Positions 33,501 to 42,346 of a DNA stretch of 64,000 nucleotides are shown here, in pieces. The position numbers and the translations under genes were made by a program. The notes below the pieces were generated by a model. The model was not told the DNA's origin. It searched no databases and saw nothing but the letters and a program-made list of their open reading frames with translations. Position 1 is the stretch's first letter, and each line of letters starts with the position of its first letter. The stretch is taken from assembly GCA_016720545.1 (NCBI GenBank), contig JADKKK010000004.1, positions 124,001 to 188,000 of the forward strand. Direction: 5' to 3'. The stretch is from Myxococcales bacterium (lineage in GTDB: Bacteria > Myxococcota_A > Polyangia > Polyangiales > Polyangiaceae).

Positions 33501-34145
33501 CGCGCGGGCGCGGTGGGCGCGCACGAGCGCGGGATCGACCACCGCGCGGAGATCGTCGTCGGAGAGGAGCGAGACCTTGGAAATCTCGTGCGAGGTGCGG
33601 AAACCGTCGAAGAAATGAACGAACGGGACGCGCGCGCGGAGGGTCGCGGCGTGCGCCACGGCGGCGAGATCGTGCGCCTCCTGGACGGAGCTCGACGCGA
33701 GCTGGGCGAAACCCGTAGCGCGCACGGCCGCCACGTCGGAGTGATCACCGAAGATCGAGAGCCCCTGCGCGGCGATGGCGCGCGCTGCCACGTGAAAGAC
33801 GGCGGGCGTGAGCTCGCCGGCGATCTTGTACATGTTCGGGATCATGAGGAGCAGCCCTTGCGACGCGGTGAACGTCGTGGTGAGCGCGCCGCTCTGGAGG
33901 GCGCCGTGCACGGCGCCGGCCGCCCCCCCCTCGCTCTGCATCTCGACCACCGAGGGCACGCTGCCCCACACGTTGGGGCGCTCCTCGGCGGACCACTGGT
34001 CGGCCAGCTCGGCCATCGTCGACGAGGGCGTGATGGGGTAGATGGCGCATACCTCGCTCACTCGGTAGGCGACGTGCGCCACCGCCTCGTTGCCCTCTAG
34101 CGTCACCGTGTCGGCGGGCGTCTGTTCGGGGGTCGGCGACGTCAT
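30507..34145 (-). CDS. nifJ: Pyruvate:ferredoxin (flavodoxin) oxidoreductase
   Basis: 1212 residues, the usual single-chain length. The enzyme converts pyruvate, CoA and oxidised ferredoxin to acetyl-CoA, CO2 and reduced ferredoxin. Domain order: N-terminal TPP pyrimidine domain (VCAIYPITPSSTMAELADQW), gamma domain, two 4Fe-4S motifs (CVQCGNCAFVCPHSVI and CTGCGLCVEACPARSLL) and the TPP pyrophosphate domain with CAGCGETPYLKLL, NATGCSSIYGGNLPTTPW and the proximal-cluster cysteines. ATG 34145 begins one base after the stop of the GltD-like gene, and its own stop overlaps the DHOD-like start, so the three are one transcript. Presence implies anaerobic or microaerobic metabolism, or low-potential electron supply. 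Confidence 0.96.
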   Translation of the reverse strand: MTSPTPEQTPADTVTLEGNEAVAHVAYRVSEVCAIYPITPSSTMAELADQWSAEERPNVWGSVPSVVEMQSEGGAAGAVHGALQSGALTTTFTASQGLLLMIPNMYKIAGELTPAVFHVAARAIAAQGLSIFGDHSDVAAVRATGFAQLASSSVQEAHDLAAVAHAATLRARVPFVHFFDGFRTSHEISKVSLLSDDDLRAVVDPALVRAHRARALSPDTPFVRGTAQNPDVYFQGRETVTPYYDRLPTIVAETMAALGERTGRRYSLFEYQGHPEAERVAVLMGSAAETFRETALHLASGGDRCGVVHVRLCLPFSAPHFLAALPPTVRAIAVLDRTKAPGSTGEPLYADVVTTLAEASARGALPFAMPRIVGGRYGLGSKELTPAMAKAVLDTLRAPTPKHPFTIGIDDDVSHTSLAYDETFELEHDDVVRAVFYGLGADGTVGANKNSIKIIGENTALHAQGYFVYDSKKSGSRTVSHLRFGPRPIRAPYLIRSPSFVACHSWGFVERTDLLENAQRGATLLLNSPHPPDEVWAHLPRRLRAQIVERGAALYVIDANRTAREAGMGALTNTIMQTCFFALSRVLPRDEAIAKIKEAAAKTYAKKGREAVRRNVEAIDRTLAALSRVAVPEALADEPTRVRLPLVPDTAPDFVRRVTATMMAGRGDSLPVSALPADGTYPSGTTRWEKRNVSDSVAKWEPDLCVQCGNCAFVCPHSVIRAKFYPAAALADAPATFRSAPISARGFPETRYTLEVYVEDCTGCGLCVEACPARSLLVSGARAIGMTDKAPLLDAARENITFFESLPVNDRARVDFSSVRGAQFLEPLFEFSGACAGCGETPYLKLLSQLFGDRLLVANATGCSSIYGGNLPTTPWTTNADGRGPAWSNSLFEDNAEFGLGFRLAGDAHLATALRLLRSLAATLGDDLVHDLASAPQRTESELRLQRERVAAAKAKLLALDSEPARELLSVIGHLVRRSVWIVGGDGWAYDIGSSGVDHVLASGRDVNVLVLDTEVYSNTGGQMSKATPLGAVAKFAAGGKQSVKKDLALQAISYGNVYVARVAMGGNPQHTLLALREAEAYPGPSLVLAYSHCIAHGIDMSRGLEQQDLAVSSGHWPLLRYNPALRDTDRNPFVLDSPRPRVPLAEYARRELRYTMLARAHPEESARLLALAQEIVNQKWETYEEMASRAGSHFHPVQPFDPHHAGARRRP

Positions 34146-34146
34146 T

Positions 34147-35811
34147 TCACGCTCCCTCTTCGGCGATGAGCTCGATCGCGTGGCATGGGCACTGTTCGAA
34201 ACACACGGCGCACCCCGTGCATCGCTCGAAATCGAAGCGGTAGCGGCGGCCCACCCCCAGCTTCACGATGGCCTGCTCGGGGCACGCGGCGTAGCACCCG
34301 TCGCACTCGAAGCAGTTGCCACAGGAGAAGCAGCGCGCGGCCTCGAAGCGCGCCTCTGGCTCGCCCAGGCCCGACACCACCTCCTCGAACGCGTAGGCCG
34401 CGCGGAGGCGCTCGTCAGCTGACAGCGCTCGCTCGCGCCGCGCGTCGGCGTCGGTCGAAAACCAGGTGTGCAGCTTGTCGGCCGTGACGCCGGGGTGCTT
34501 CGGCGGTGGGGAGTGAGTGGTCCCCCGTAGGAAGGCGTCGATATGCTTCGCGGCCCGCTTGCCGTGCCCCACGGCGACCGTGACGGTGCGCTCGCTCGGC
34601 ACCATGTCGCCGCCGGCGAACACCCCGGGCTCGCCGGTCATCATCGCGCTGTCGACCTGCACCGTGCCGTCGGGCTTGCGGAGCACCGCGGGGAGCCCGG
34701 AGAGGCAGGCGCTCTCGGAGTCCTGGCCGAGCGCGAGGATCAGCGCGTCGGCCTCCAGTGTCTCGAGCTCGCCCGTGGGCTGGGGCACGCCCCGGGCGTC
34801 GAGCGCCATGCGCTCTACATGTATCTGCGCGCCCTCGATGGCGTGGATGGTTCGTAGCCAGTGGATCTTGACTCCCTCGGTCGTCGCCTCTGCCGCCTCG
34901 GAGGGGTGCGCGGGCATGTGCGCGAGGTCACGGCGATAGATGATGAGCGCCTCCTCGGCGCCGAGCCTCCGCGCGGTGCGGGCGGCGTCCATCGCGGTGT
35001 TGCCGCCCCCGTACACCGCGACGCGTCGACCCAGGGTGGGGGCGCGCCCCTCGGAAGCGTCGTGCAGGTAGGTCACCGCGTCGAGCACCTTGCCCGCGTC
35101 GCGCGACGGGAGGTCGACGCGCTTGCTGAGGTGCGCGCCCACGGCGACGAAGACCGCGTCGAAGCGCCCTCGCGCGCGGGCTGCGGCGACGTCGTCGACC
35201 CGCGCGCCGAGCACGAAGCGGACGCCGAGCTCCTCGATTCGCCGCACCTCGGCCGCGAGCTCCGCGCGGGGCAGTCGGTACGCGGGGATGCCGTATTGGA
35301 GCATGCCGCCGGCCACGGGGGCACCGTCGCGCACCTCGACCTCGTGGCCCATTCGCGCGAGGTGGTACGCCGCGGAGAGCCCGCTCGGGCCCGCGCCAAC
35401 CACCAGCACGCGCCGCCGCGCCGACCCGGGCGGCGGCGGCGGCGGCGGGTCGAGCTTCCAGCCCTTGGCGATCGCGCGGTCCCCAAGGAAGCGCTCGACC
35501 GCGTGCACGCTCACCGCCGCGTCGACCTCCGCGCGATTGCAGGCGCTCTCGCAGGGGTGATAGCAGACGCGGCCGTGCACGGCGGGGAGGGGGTTGTCGC
35601 GGACGAGCACGCGCCACGCCGCCTCGAAGTGCCCCGCTTGCGCGAGCCCGAGCCAGCCCTGGATGTCCTCGCCGGCCGGGCAGGCCGCGTTGCAGGGCGG
35701 CAGCCGATCGACGTAGCGAGGCCGCTGGGTCCGCGTGGCGCCCGTCCCGCGGGCGTGGCCGGACAGATCGGCCGGGTGGGTGTGGTCCTTCCGAAGTGGC
35801 GAGGGAGGCAT
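34147..35811 (-). CDS. GltD-like NAD(P)H-dependent oxidoreductase with 4Fe-4S domains
   Basis: 554 residues. Two ATGs lie 6 bp apart (35817 and 35811). The second is chosen because GCAGGGGG sits at an ideal distance from it. The N-terminal cluster-binding region has CNAACPAGEDIQGWLGLAQAG and CYHPCESACNR, as in the glutamate synthase small subunit. FAD binding (VLVVGAGPSGLSAAYHLARMGHEVEV) and NADPH binding (VAVYGGGNTAMDAARTARRLGAEE) follow, then GGDMVPSERTVTVAVGHGKRAA. The C-terminus adds a ferredoxin-like pair (CFSCGNCFECDGCYAACP, CTGCAVCFEQCPCHAIEL). No glutamate synthase large subunit is nearby; linkage to PFOR suggests electron exchange between NADPH and the PFOR ferredoxin pool. Confidence 0.9.
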   Translation of the reverse strand: MPPSPLRKDHTHPADLSGHARGTGATRTQRPRYVDRLPPCNAACPAGEDIQGWLGLAQAGHFEAAWRVLVRDNPLPAVHGRVCYHPCESACNRAEVDAAVSVHAVERFLGDRAIAKGWKLDPPPPPPPGSARRRVLVVGAGPSGLSAAYHLARMGHEVEVRDGAPVAGGMLQYGIPAYRLPRAELAAEVRRIEELGVRFVLGARVDDVAAARARGRFDAVFVAVGAHLSKRVDLPSRDAGKVLDAVTYLHDASEGRAPTLGRRVAVYGGGNTAMDAARTARRLGAEEALIIYRRDLAHMPAHPSEAAEATTEGVKIHWLRTIHAIEGAQIHVERMALDARGVPQPTGELETLEADALILALGQDSESACLSGLPAVLRKPDGTVQVDSAMMTGEPGVFAGGDMVPSERTVTVAVGHGKRAAKHIDAFLRGTTHSPPPKHPGVTADKLHTWFSTDADARRERALSADERLRAAYAFEEVVSGLGEPEARFEAARCFSCGNCFECDGCYAACPEQAIVKLGVGRRYRFDFERCTGCAVCFEQCPCHAIELIAEEGA

Positions 35812-35854
35812 GGTCATCCCCCTGCAACAGTGGCGCCAGCGAGGGCCGCCGCTG

Positions 35855-37603
35855 CTACGCGCGGAGCCGCATCGAGATGGGACCCTCGGGCTCCCCGACC
35901 AGCTCGCGCTTGATGTCGCTCGGCAGCGGGAACCAGCGGAGCGGCTCGGCGTCAGCGGGCATGATCGGGTCTTCGATCTCGAGGCGGTCCGCCTCGCGCT
36001 CGACCTCGGCCACCACACGCTGGGCCTCCGCCAAGTAGGCTCGCAGGGCCCACTCGGGCTCGGTGGCGCGCTGGGCCCGGTACGTCAGGTGCCCCCCTTG
36101 GTATGCGAGGTCGCGCAGGCTGAGCACCGGCGCGGGGCGGCCCTTGCGGTGCACCCACTGCCCGGTCTTCGGGCAGAAGCGGTAGTGCGGCACGAGCTTC
36201 CAGCCGTGCTCGGCGACGAAGGCGATGGCGTCGAGCAGGAACTCGAACACGGGCTCGGAGATGAAGTAGTTGAAGTTTATCCGCACCCAGCCCGGCTTCA
36301 CGCCCTCGAGTCCAGCGAGGATCGCGCACTGGAACCGGCGCGACGTGCCCGAGTCGATCCCGAGCAGGCGGTGCCCGTAGGGGCCGGCGCAGGAGCACCC
36401 GCCCCGCGCCTGCACGCCGAGGAGATCGTTCAGGAGCGCCACCACGAAATTGTGGTGGAGATACCCGTCCTTGTGACGAATCATGAAGCTCACGATCGAG
36501 AGCCGCCACGCGCTCAGGTTGCCGAGCACGCGTACGTTCGGGTGGGCTCGCCAGTGCGCGATGGCGCGCGCGACGAAGGTCTCCTCGCGGTGGCGAATGG
36601 CCTCCCAGCCGACCGCCTCCTTGAGCTGGAACACGAGCCCGGCCCGGATGGCCTCGACGATGGCCGGGGTCCCGCCCTCTTCGCGGTGCACCGGATCGGC
36701 GTGGTACTCGTGCTCATCGGAGGTGACGAACGCGACGGTGCCGCCGCCCGGTTGGGTGGGCACGCGGTTCTTGAACAGCCGCTTCTTCGCGATGAGCAGG
36801 CCGGGGGTCCCCGGGCCACCGATGAACTTGTGCGGCGACACGAAGATGGCGTCCTTGTAGATGAGGTGGCCGTCCGGTTGGTCGTCGGCCATGTTCATCT
36901 CGATGCGCACGTAGGGCGCCGCGGCCGCGAAGTCCCAGAACGACAGTGCGCCGTGCTTGTGGAGCAGCGAGGCGACCTCGCGGGTGTTGGTGCCGATGCC
37001 CGTCACGTTGGAGGCGGCCGAGAAGCTGCCGATCTTGAGCGGTCGGCTGGCGAAGCGAACCAGCTGAGCCTCGAGGGTCTTGAGGTCGACGTGGCCGTCG
37101 GCGTCCTCGTCGATCGTGACGACCTCCGCGATCGACTCGCGCCAGGGCAGCTCGTTGCTGTGGTGTTCGTAGGGGCCGATGAACACCACGGGCCGCTCGT
37201 CCGTGGGGATCTGCGCGCGGAAGGCGTAGCGCGCGTCGAGATCGGCGGGGAGCCGGAGATTGAGCACGTCGATCATCTTGTTGATCGCGGCCGTGGCCCC
37301 CGAGCCGCAGAAGATCACGCAGTCCTCGTCGGTGCAGCCGGTCGCCGCGGCGATGATCGCGCGCGCGTCCTCCCGGAAGCGGGTGGTCTGGCGCCCCGTG
37401 CCCGAGGTCTCGGTGTGCGTGTTCGCGTAGAGGGGCATCACCTCGTCGCGGATGAAGTCCTCGATGAAGCCGAGCGAGCGACCCGAGGCCGTGTAGTCCG
37501 CGTAGGTGAGCCGGCGGGGGCCGTAGGGGCCGTCGAGCACGCGGTCGTCGCCGATGATCGATCGGCGGATGGTCTCGATGAGGCGCGCGCTGCTATCGGA
37601 CAT
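35855..37603 (-). CDS. Class V aminotransferase / cysteine desulfurase-like PLP enzyme
   Basis: 582 residues. ATG 37603. PLP-fold motifs: YADYTASGRSLGFIEDFI, YANTHTETSGTG, FCGSGATAAINKMIDVL (phosphate binding), GPYEHHSNELPWRES, FWDFAAAAPYV (Asp) and the Schiff-base Lys in FVSPHKFIGGPGTPG. A Cys-rich loop (QARGGCSCAGPYGH) sits where cysteine desulfurases carry their catalytic Cys loop. The C-terminal 120 residues are an extension beyond the usual 400-residue fold. It lies 43 bp upstream of the GltD-like gene on the same strand and could serve Fe-S cluster supply or amino-acid catabolism; neither is proved. Confidence 0.85.
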   Translation of the reverse strand: MSDSSARLIETIRRSIIGDDRVLDGPYGPRRLTYADYTASGRSLGFIEDFIRDEVMPLYANTHTETSGTGRQTTRFREDARAIIAAATGCTDEDCVIFCGSGATAAINKMIDVLNLRLPADLDARYAFRAQIPTDERPVVFIGPYEHHSNELPWRESIAEVVTIDEDADGHVDLKTLEAQLVRFASRPLKIGSFSAASNVTGIGTNTREVASLLHKHGALSFWDFAAAAPYVRIEMNMADDQPDGHLIYKDAIFVSPHKFIGGPGTPGLLIAKKRLFKNRVPTQPGGGTVAFVTSDEHEYHADPVHREEGGTPAIVEAIRAGLVFQLKEAVGWEAIRHREETFVARAIAHWRAHPNVRVLGNLSAWRLSIVSFMIRHKDGYLHHNFVVALLNDLLGVQARGGCSCAGPYGHRLLGIDSGTSRRFQCAILAGLEGVKPGWVRINFNYFISEPVFEFLLDAIAFVAEHGWKLVPHYRFCPKTGQWVHRKGRPAPVLSLRDLAYQGGHLTYRAQRATEPEWALRAYLAEAQRVVAEVEREADRLEIEDPIMPADAEPLRWFPLPSDIKRELVGEPEGPISMRLRA

Positions 37604-37629
37604 GACCCCAGACTAGCAGAAATCCAGCG

Positions 37630-38061
37630 TTAACGGCTCTCGTCGGCGTTCGCACCGTCTTCGATCACCTCGCCTATCGCCCCGAGCTCGCGGCCGAGGA
37701 GCACCATCACGTCGTCGGCGGTGACAATGCCGGTGACGCGCCCTTCCTTGTCGACGATCGGCAGGCGCCTCACGCCGCGCTCGCGCATGCGGAGGACCGC
37801 GGTCTCGAGCTCGTCGGTCTCGGAGACCGTGGCGGGGCCGTAGGTGAGCACGTCGGACACGCGGGTCTTGGCTGGTTCGCGCCCCTCGGCGACGACGCGC
37901 AGCGCCACGTCGCGGTCGGTGAGGATGCCGACGGGTAGCCCCTCGCGGATCACCACCACGCAGCCGATCTTCTCGTCGCGCATGCGCCGCGCCACTCCGA
38001 TGATGGAGTCGGTCTCCTCGGCGGTGACGACGGTGCGGCGGAAGCGGGCGATCGACGACAT
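37630..38061 (-). CDS. Tandem CBS-domain protein
   Basis: 143 residues from ATG 38061, preceded by AAGGAGCCCCC. Two CBS motifs are seen: IGVARRMRDEKIGCVVVIREGLPVGILTDRDVALRVVAEG and LETAVLRMRERGVRRLPIVDKEGRVTGIVTADDVMVLL, ending with an acidic tail. Stand-alone CBS pairs bind adenosine nucleotides and act as energy or redox sensors. Its stop is 26 bp from the aminotransferase start, so it may open the PFOR transcript. Confidence 0.93.
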   Translation of the reverse strand: MSSIARFRRTVVTAEETDSIIGVARRMRDEKIGCVVVIREGLPVGILTDRDVALRVVAEGREPAKTRVSDVLTYGPATVSETDELETAVLRMRERGVRRLPIVDKEGRVTGIVTADDVMVLLGRELGAIGEVIEDGANADESR

Positions 38062-38248
38062 GGGGGCTCCTTCGGGGTCTCGGGGCAGAGCGCGTTGCAG
38101 CCGCGATGCCAGCCGGCGCATCGTACTCGATCCAGGCGACGGTGGCGCTCGTCCCCACGGCGGTGCCTCGCGCTCGCGCCCCCCCGTCGCGCAGGGCTTG
38201 CGCGTTGCGCGCGCGCCTTGCGTCCGCGGCAGCGCGTCGGGCGACGAA

Positions 38249-40243
38249 CTAGCGCCCCCGTCGCCCTCCGCCCGCCCCGGGCCCGCCGCGGGTCGGCGAT
38301 CGCCGGGGCGTCGTCGTGCTCGAGCCGCACGGTCGCGTCGCGGGTCGCGCCGGTCCCCGGGACGCCGTCGCGCCATAGTCGGGCGGGACGAGGCAGTGCG
38401 GCGCGCGCCCGATGAGATCGGCGCGATCGGCCTTCACGAGCGCCTCGCGCGCGAGCGGCCAGTGCTGCTCGTCCCAGTAGAAGATGAGCGCCTTCATCAT
38501 GCGCTTCTCGCGCATGTCGGTGGCGGTATACACGGGCTCGCCCGAGAGCGGATCCGTGCCGGTGTAGAACATGGTAGTGGCGATCGCCATCGGCGTGGGG
38601 ATGAAGTCTTGCACCTGGCGCGGTCGCATTCCGTGCTTCTTCAAATAGAGCGCGAGCTCGACCGTGTCCGCCAGCGTCGAGCCCGGGTGACCGGTGATGA
38701 AATAGGGCACGAGGTACTGCTCTCTTCCGGCGTCCTCGCTCGCCTTGCAGAAGGCCGTCGCGAAGCGCTCGTAGCTCGTGATGGAGGGCTTCTTCATCTT
38801 CGCGAGCACCTTGTCGCTCGAGTGCTCGGGCGCGACCGAGAGCTGCCCGCCGGTGTGGTGAAGGGCGAGCTCGCGGATGAACTCGGGGCTTCGCTCCGCG
38901 AGATCGTAGCGCACACCGCTCGCGATGAAGGCCTTCTTCACCGTGGGCTCGGCGCGCACCTTGCGGAGCAGCGACACGAGCGGCGCGTGGTCGGTGACGA
39001 GGTTCTCGCAGATGCCCGGGTAGACACACGAGAGCCGCCGACAGCTCGCCTCGGTCTTCTCGTCCTTGCAGCTCATCTTGTACATGTTGGCCGTAGGGCC
39101 CCCCACGTCGGAGAGCACGCCTCGGTAGCCGTCCATGCGCGAGAGGGCGCGCACCTCGCGCAGCACGCTCTCTTCGCTACGGCTCTGGATGACCCGCCCC
39201 TCGTGCTCCGTGATGCTGCAGAACGTGCAGCCGCCGAAGCACCCGCGCATGGTCACGATCGAGTGCTTCACGGTCTCGTACGCGGGGATGCGCTCGGTGT
39301 ACGAGGGGTGGGGGAGCCGCGCGAAGGGCAGGTCGTAGAGGCCGTCCATCTCGGCCTCGGTCAGCGGCGCCGCCGGCGAGTTGAAGTACACGGCCTGGTC
39401 GCCGTGCGGCTGGAGCATCGGCCGCCCGTTGCGGGGGTTGGTCTCGTACTGGAGCAGCCGCGACATGCGCGCGAACGCGGCCTTGTCGTCGCGGGCTTCC
39501 TCGTAGGAGGGCAGCACGAGGAGCTTCCCGTCGGTCGTGTAGCGGCTCACGTCGGCGAGGAGCGGCTCCCACTCGCGTCTGTTCTTCTTCACGTGCGCAG
39601 TGCCCCGCACGTCGGTGAGCGCCGACACGGGCTCGCCCGCCTGGAGCCTCCGCGCGATCTCCCACGCTGGGCGCTCTCCCATGCCGAACACCAGCAGGTC
39701 GGCCTTCGCGTCGAGGAGCACGCTGCGGCGCACCTGGTCGGACCAATAGTCGTAATGGGCAATTCGTCGGAGCGAGGCCTCGATGCCGCCGAGCACGATG
39801 GGCAGTCCGGGGAAGGCCTGCCGGCACAGGTTCGAGTACACGAGGGTCGCGCGGTTGGGGCGGGCCTCGGTCTTGCCGCCTGGAGTGTATTGGTCCTCGC
39901 CCCGGGTCTTCTTCTGCGCCGTGAGACGGTTCAGCATCGAGTCGAGGTTGCCCGCCGCGACGCCCACGAAGAGCCGCGGGCGCCCCATGCGCGCGATGTC
40001 GTCGGGGGAGTCCCACCGCGGCTGCGCGACCACGCCCACGCGGAAGCCGCGGCCCTCCAGGAAGCGCGCGATGAGCACGGGGCCGAAGGCCGGGTGGTCC
40101 ACGTACGCGTCGCCCGTGACGATGAGCACGTCGAGCGCGTCCCACCCGCGGGCGTCGAGATCGGCGCGGGTCGTGGGGAGAAACCGCGGCGCGGTGTCTT
40201 GGGGGCGCTTCTTGCCCAAGGTGACCAAGGTGGGGGACGTCAT
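38249..40243 (-). CDS. YgiQ-family radical SAM protein
   Basis: 664 residues from ATG 40243. An N-terminal DUF3362/B12-like region (LPTTRADLDARGWDALDVLIVTGDAYVDHPAFG, VLGGIEASLRRIAHYDYW) leads to the radical SAM cluster site CFGGCTFCSI (CxxxCxxC), then QLSVAPEHSSDKVLAKMKKP and YFITGHPGSTLADTVELA. The family is widespread but its reaction is unsettled. The final 45 residues (from YGATASRG) are Arg/Pro/Gly-rich and low-complexity. The 187-bp gap to the CBS gene shows nothing else. Confidence 0.92.
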   Translation of the reverse strand: MTSPTLVTLGKKRPQDTAPRFLPTTRADLDARGWDALDVLIVTGDAYVDHPAFGPVLIARFLEGRGFRVGVVAQPRWDSPDDIARMGRPRLFVGVAAGNLDSMLNRLTAQKKTRGEDQYTPGGKTEARPNRATLVYSNLCRQAFPGLPIVLGGIEASLRRIAHYDYWSDQVRRSVLLDAKADLLVFGMGERPAWEIARRLQAGEPVSALTDVRGTAHVKKNRREWEPLLADVSRYTTDGKLLVLPSYEEARDDKAAFARMSRLLQYETNPRNGRPMLQPHGDQAVYFNSPAAPLTEAEMDGLYDLPFARLPHPSYTERIPAYETVKHSIVTMRGCFGGCTFCSITEHEGRVIQSRSEESVLREVRALSRMDGYRGVLSDVGGPTANMYKMSCKDEKTEASCRRLSCVYPGICENLVTDHAPLVSLLRKVRAEPTVKKAFIASGVRYDLAERSPEFIRELALHHTGGQLSVAPEHSSDKVLAKMKKPSITSYERFATAFCKASEDAGREQYLVPYFITGHPGSTLADTVELALYLKKHGMRPRQVQDFIPTPMAIATTMFYTGTDPLSGEPVYTATDMREKRMMKALIFYWDEQHWPLAREALVKADRADLIGRAPHCLVPPDYGATASRGPARPATRPCGSSTTTPRRSPTRGGPGAGGGRRGR

Positions 40244-40385
40244 GCGCTTCGGGTCGTAGCACGGCGCGCGGGGATAGCCCGTGGCGCTCGCCGCGCGCGC
40301 CGCCACGGGCCGCCCTGGGCCGCCGAGCGAGCGATGCGCGCGGAAACCCTCGCGACCACGGCCGAGGTCGCATACCCTCGCGGGC

Positions 40386-42170
40386 ATGGGGAAGCGCATC
40401 AGCGAAGTGTTCGTGAGCAGGGTGGAGAAGCTCGGCGCGCGCGCCGCGCTGAAGGTGAAGCGAGGAGGCCGGTGGGTCTCGACCACCTGGGCGGGCTACT
40501 ACGAGGCCTCGCGAAAGGCGGCCCGAGCCCTCATGCACCTCGGCATGGCCCCCGGCGAGTCGGTCTGCATCCTCGGGTTCAACTCGCCCGAGTGGGTCAT
40601 CGCGAACATGGGCGCCATCCTCGCGAGCGGCGTGCCCGCCGGCATCTACACGACGAACAGCCCCGCGCAGTGCCAGTACATCGCGGCCCACTCGGAGTCG
40701 CGGGTCGCGTTCGCCGAGAACGACGCGCAGGTCGCGAAGTTCCTCGAGATCCGGGCCGAGCTGCCGCGGCTGCTGGCGATCGTCCAAATGACGGGCAACC
40801 CGCGCGCTGGGGTCGACGGCGTCCTCTCGTGGGACGCGTTCTTGGCGCTCGCCGACAAGACGCCTGTGGCCGACCTCGACGCCCGCACCGCCGCGCAGAA
40901 GGACAGCGACGTGTGCACGCTCATTTACACGTCGGGCACCACGGGCGACCCGAAAGCGGTGATGATCACCCAGGAGAACGCCGTGTGGACCTCCGAGACG
41001 CTCGCCGCGCAGCTCGGCTTCAACGCTGACGACGTGAGCCTCAGCTATCTGCCGCTCAGCCACATCGCCGAGCAGATGTTGACCATCCACGGGCCCATGG
41101 CGATCGGCTCGACGGTGTATTTCGCGGAGGGCCTCGAGGCCCTCCCCGACAACCTGCGGGAGGTGCGCCCGACGTATTTCCTAGGAGTGCCGCGCGTTTG
41201 GGAGAAGATGATGGCGAAGATGATGGCGGCCGGCGCCGCCGCGCCGCCCCTGCGCAAGAAGCTCGTCGCGTGGGCGAAGAAGGTGGGCCTCGAGGGCGGC
41301 TACGCCGAACAGCGCGGGGACACGAAGCCATTCCTCTACCCGCTCGCGAACAAGCTCATCTTCTCGAAGGTGCGCGAGCGCCTGGGGCTCGACCGCGCGC
41401 GCGTGTGCGTGACGAGCGCGGCGCCCATCTCGCTCAGCACGCTCGAGTTCTTCCTCAGCCTCGGCGTCCCGCTGCTCGAGGTGTACGGCATGAGCGAGTG
41501 CACGGGCCCGGCCACGTTCTCCACGCCCGAGGCCTACAAGACCGGGAAGTGCGGCGTGAAGGTGCCCGGCACCGAGCTGAAGATCGCAGAGGACGGCGAG
41601 ATTTGCTACCGCGGCAAGCACGTGTTCAAGGGCTACCTGAAGAACGAGCAGGCCACGCGCGAGGCCATCGACGAGGAGGGGTGGCTCCACTCCGGGGACA
41701 TCGGCACCCTCGACAAGGAGGGCTACGTCCAGATCACCGACCGCAAAAAGGACCTGCTCATCACCGCGGGCGGTGAGAACGTAGCGCCGCAGGTGATCGA
41801 AGGGGCGCTCAAGGCCATCCCCGTCGTGGGCCAGGCCGTCGTGCTCGGCGACCGGCGCAAGTTCCTGACCGCCCTGCTCACCCTCGACGCGGAGCGGGTG
41901 GTCACAGACGCGCAGCAGTGCGGGAGCTCGGCCCGCGACGTCGAGTCGGCTTCCACCGACCCGGTGTTCCGAAAGCACCTCGAGGGCCTCGTCGAGGGCG
42001 TGAACGCCACGCTCGCGCGGGTACAGACCATCAAGAAATTCGCCATCCTCCCCGGCGAGCTCACGATCGAGGGGGGCGAGCTCACCCCGACGATGAAGGT
42101 GAAGCGCAAGGTGGTGAACGAGAAGTACAAGGCTGAAATCGAGGCCCTGTACGAGGGCGCCGGCGACTGA
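40386..42170 (+). CDS. Long-chain acyl-CoA synthetase (AMP-forming)
   Basis: 594 residues from ATG 40386. ATP-binding motif YTSGTTGDPKAVM, then YLPLSHIAEQM, a fatty-acyl gate region (YFAEGLEALPDNLREVRPTYFLGVPRVWEKM), YGMSECTG and the C-terminal hinge DRKKDLLITAGGENVAP followed by a late Lys (ELTPTMKVKRKVV). These are typical of bubblegum-like long-chain or very-long-chain acyl-CoA synthetases. The enzyme activates fatty acids for degradation or phospholipid synthesis at the inner membrane. It stands before a lipoprotein gene, a TetR regulator and an acyltransferase. Confidence 0.93.
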   Translation: MGKRISEVFVSRVEKLGARAALKVKRGGRWVSTTWAGYYEASRKAARALMHLGMAPGESVCILGFNSPEWVIANMGAILASGVPAGIYTTNSPAQCQYIAAHSESRVAFAENDAQVAKFLEIRAELPRLLAIVQMTGNPRAGVDGVLSWDAFLALADKTPVADLDARTAAQKDSDVCTLIYTSGTTGDPKAVMITQENAVWTSETLAAQLGFNADDVSLSYLPLSHIAEQMLTIHGPMAIGSTVYFAEGLEALPDNLREVRPTYFLGVPRVWEKMMAKMMAAGAAAPPLRKKLVAWAKKVGLEGGYAEQRGDTKPFLYPLANKLIFSKVRERLGLDRARVCVTSAAPISLSTLEFFLSLGVPLLEVYGMSECTGPATFSTPEAYKTGKCGVKVPGTELKIAEDGEICYRGKHVFKGYLKNEQATREAIDEEGWLHSGDIGTLDKEGYVQITDRKKDLLITAGGENVAPQVIEGALKAIPVVGQAVVLGDRRKFLTALLTLDAERVVTDAQQCGSSARDVESASTDPVFRKHLEGLVEGVNATLARVQTIKKFAILPGELTIEGGELTPTMKVKRKVVNEKYKAEIEALYEGAGD

Positions 42171-42346
42171 CGTACGTCGCGTTGTGGGCGGCGGCGAGGG
42201 GCCGGGTGGACGCGCGCGAGTTCACCTGGACCCGCAGCGGGCCTGGAGAGTGAACGCCGACCGCGGAAATGAGCCGCAAATTGGGCTCGACGTGGCTGGC
42301 ACGAGGGTCGCAGAGGGGTGGTCACAACCCGCGCAAGGAGCCTCCT

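Noticed and set aside
34147..35811. Glutamate synthase small subunit (gltD) as a firm call
   Set aside because: No large subunit is nearby and an extra ferredoxin-like C-terminus is present, so only GltD-like is supported.
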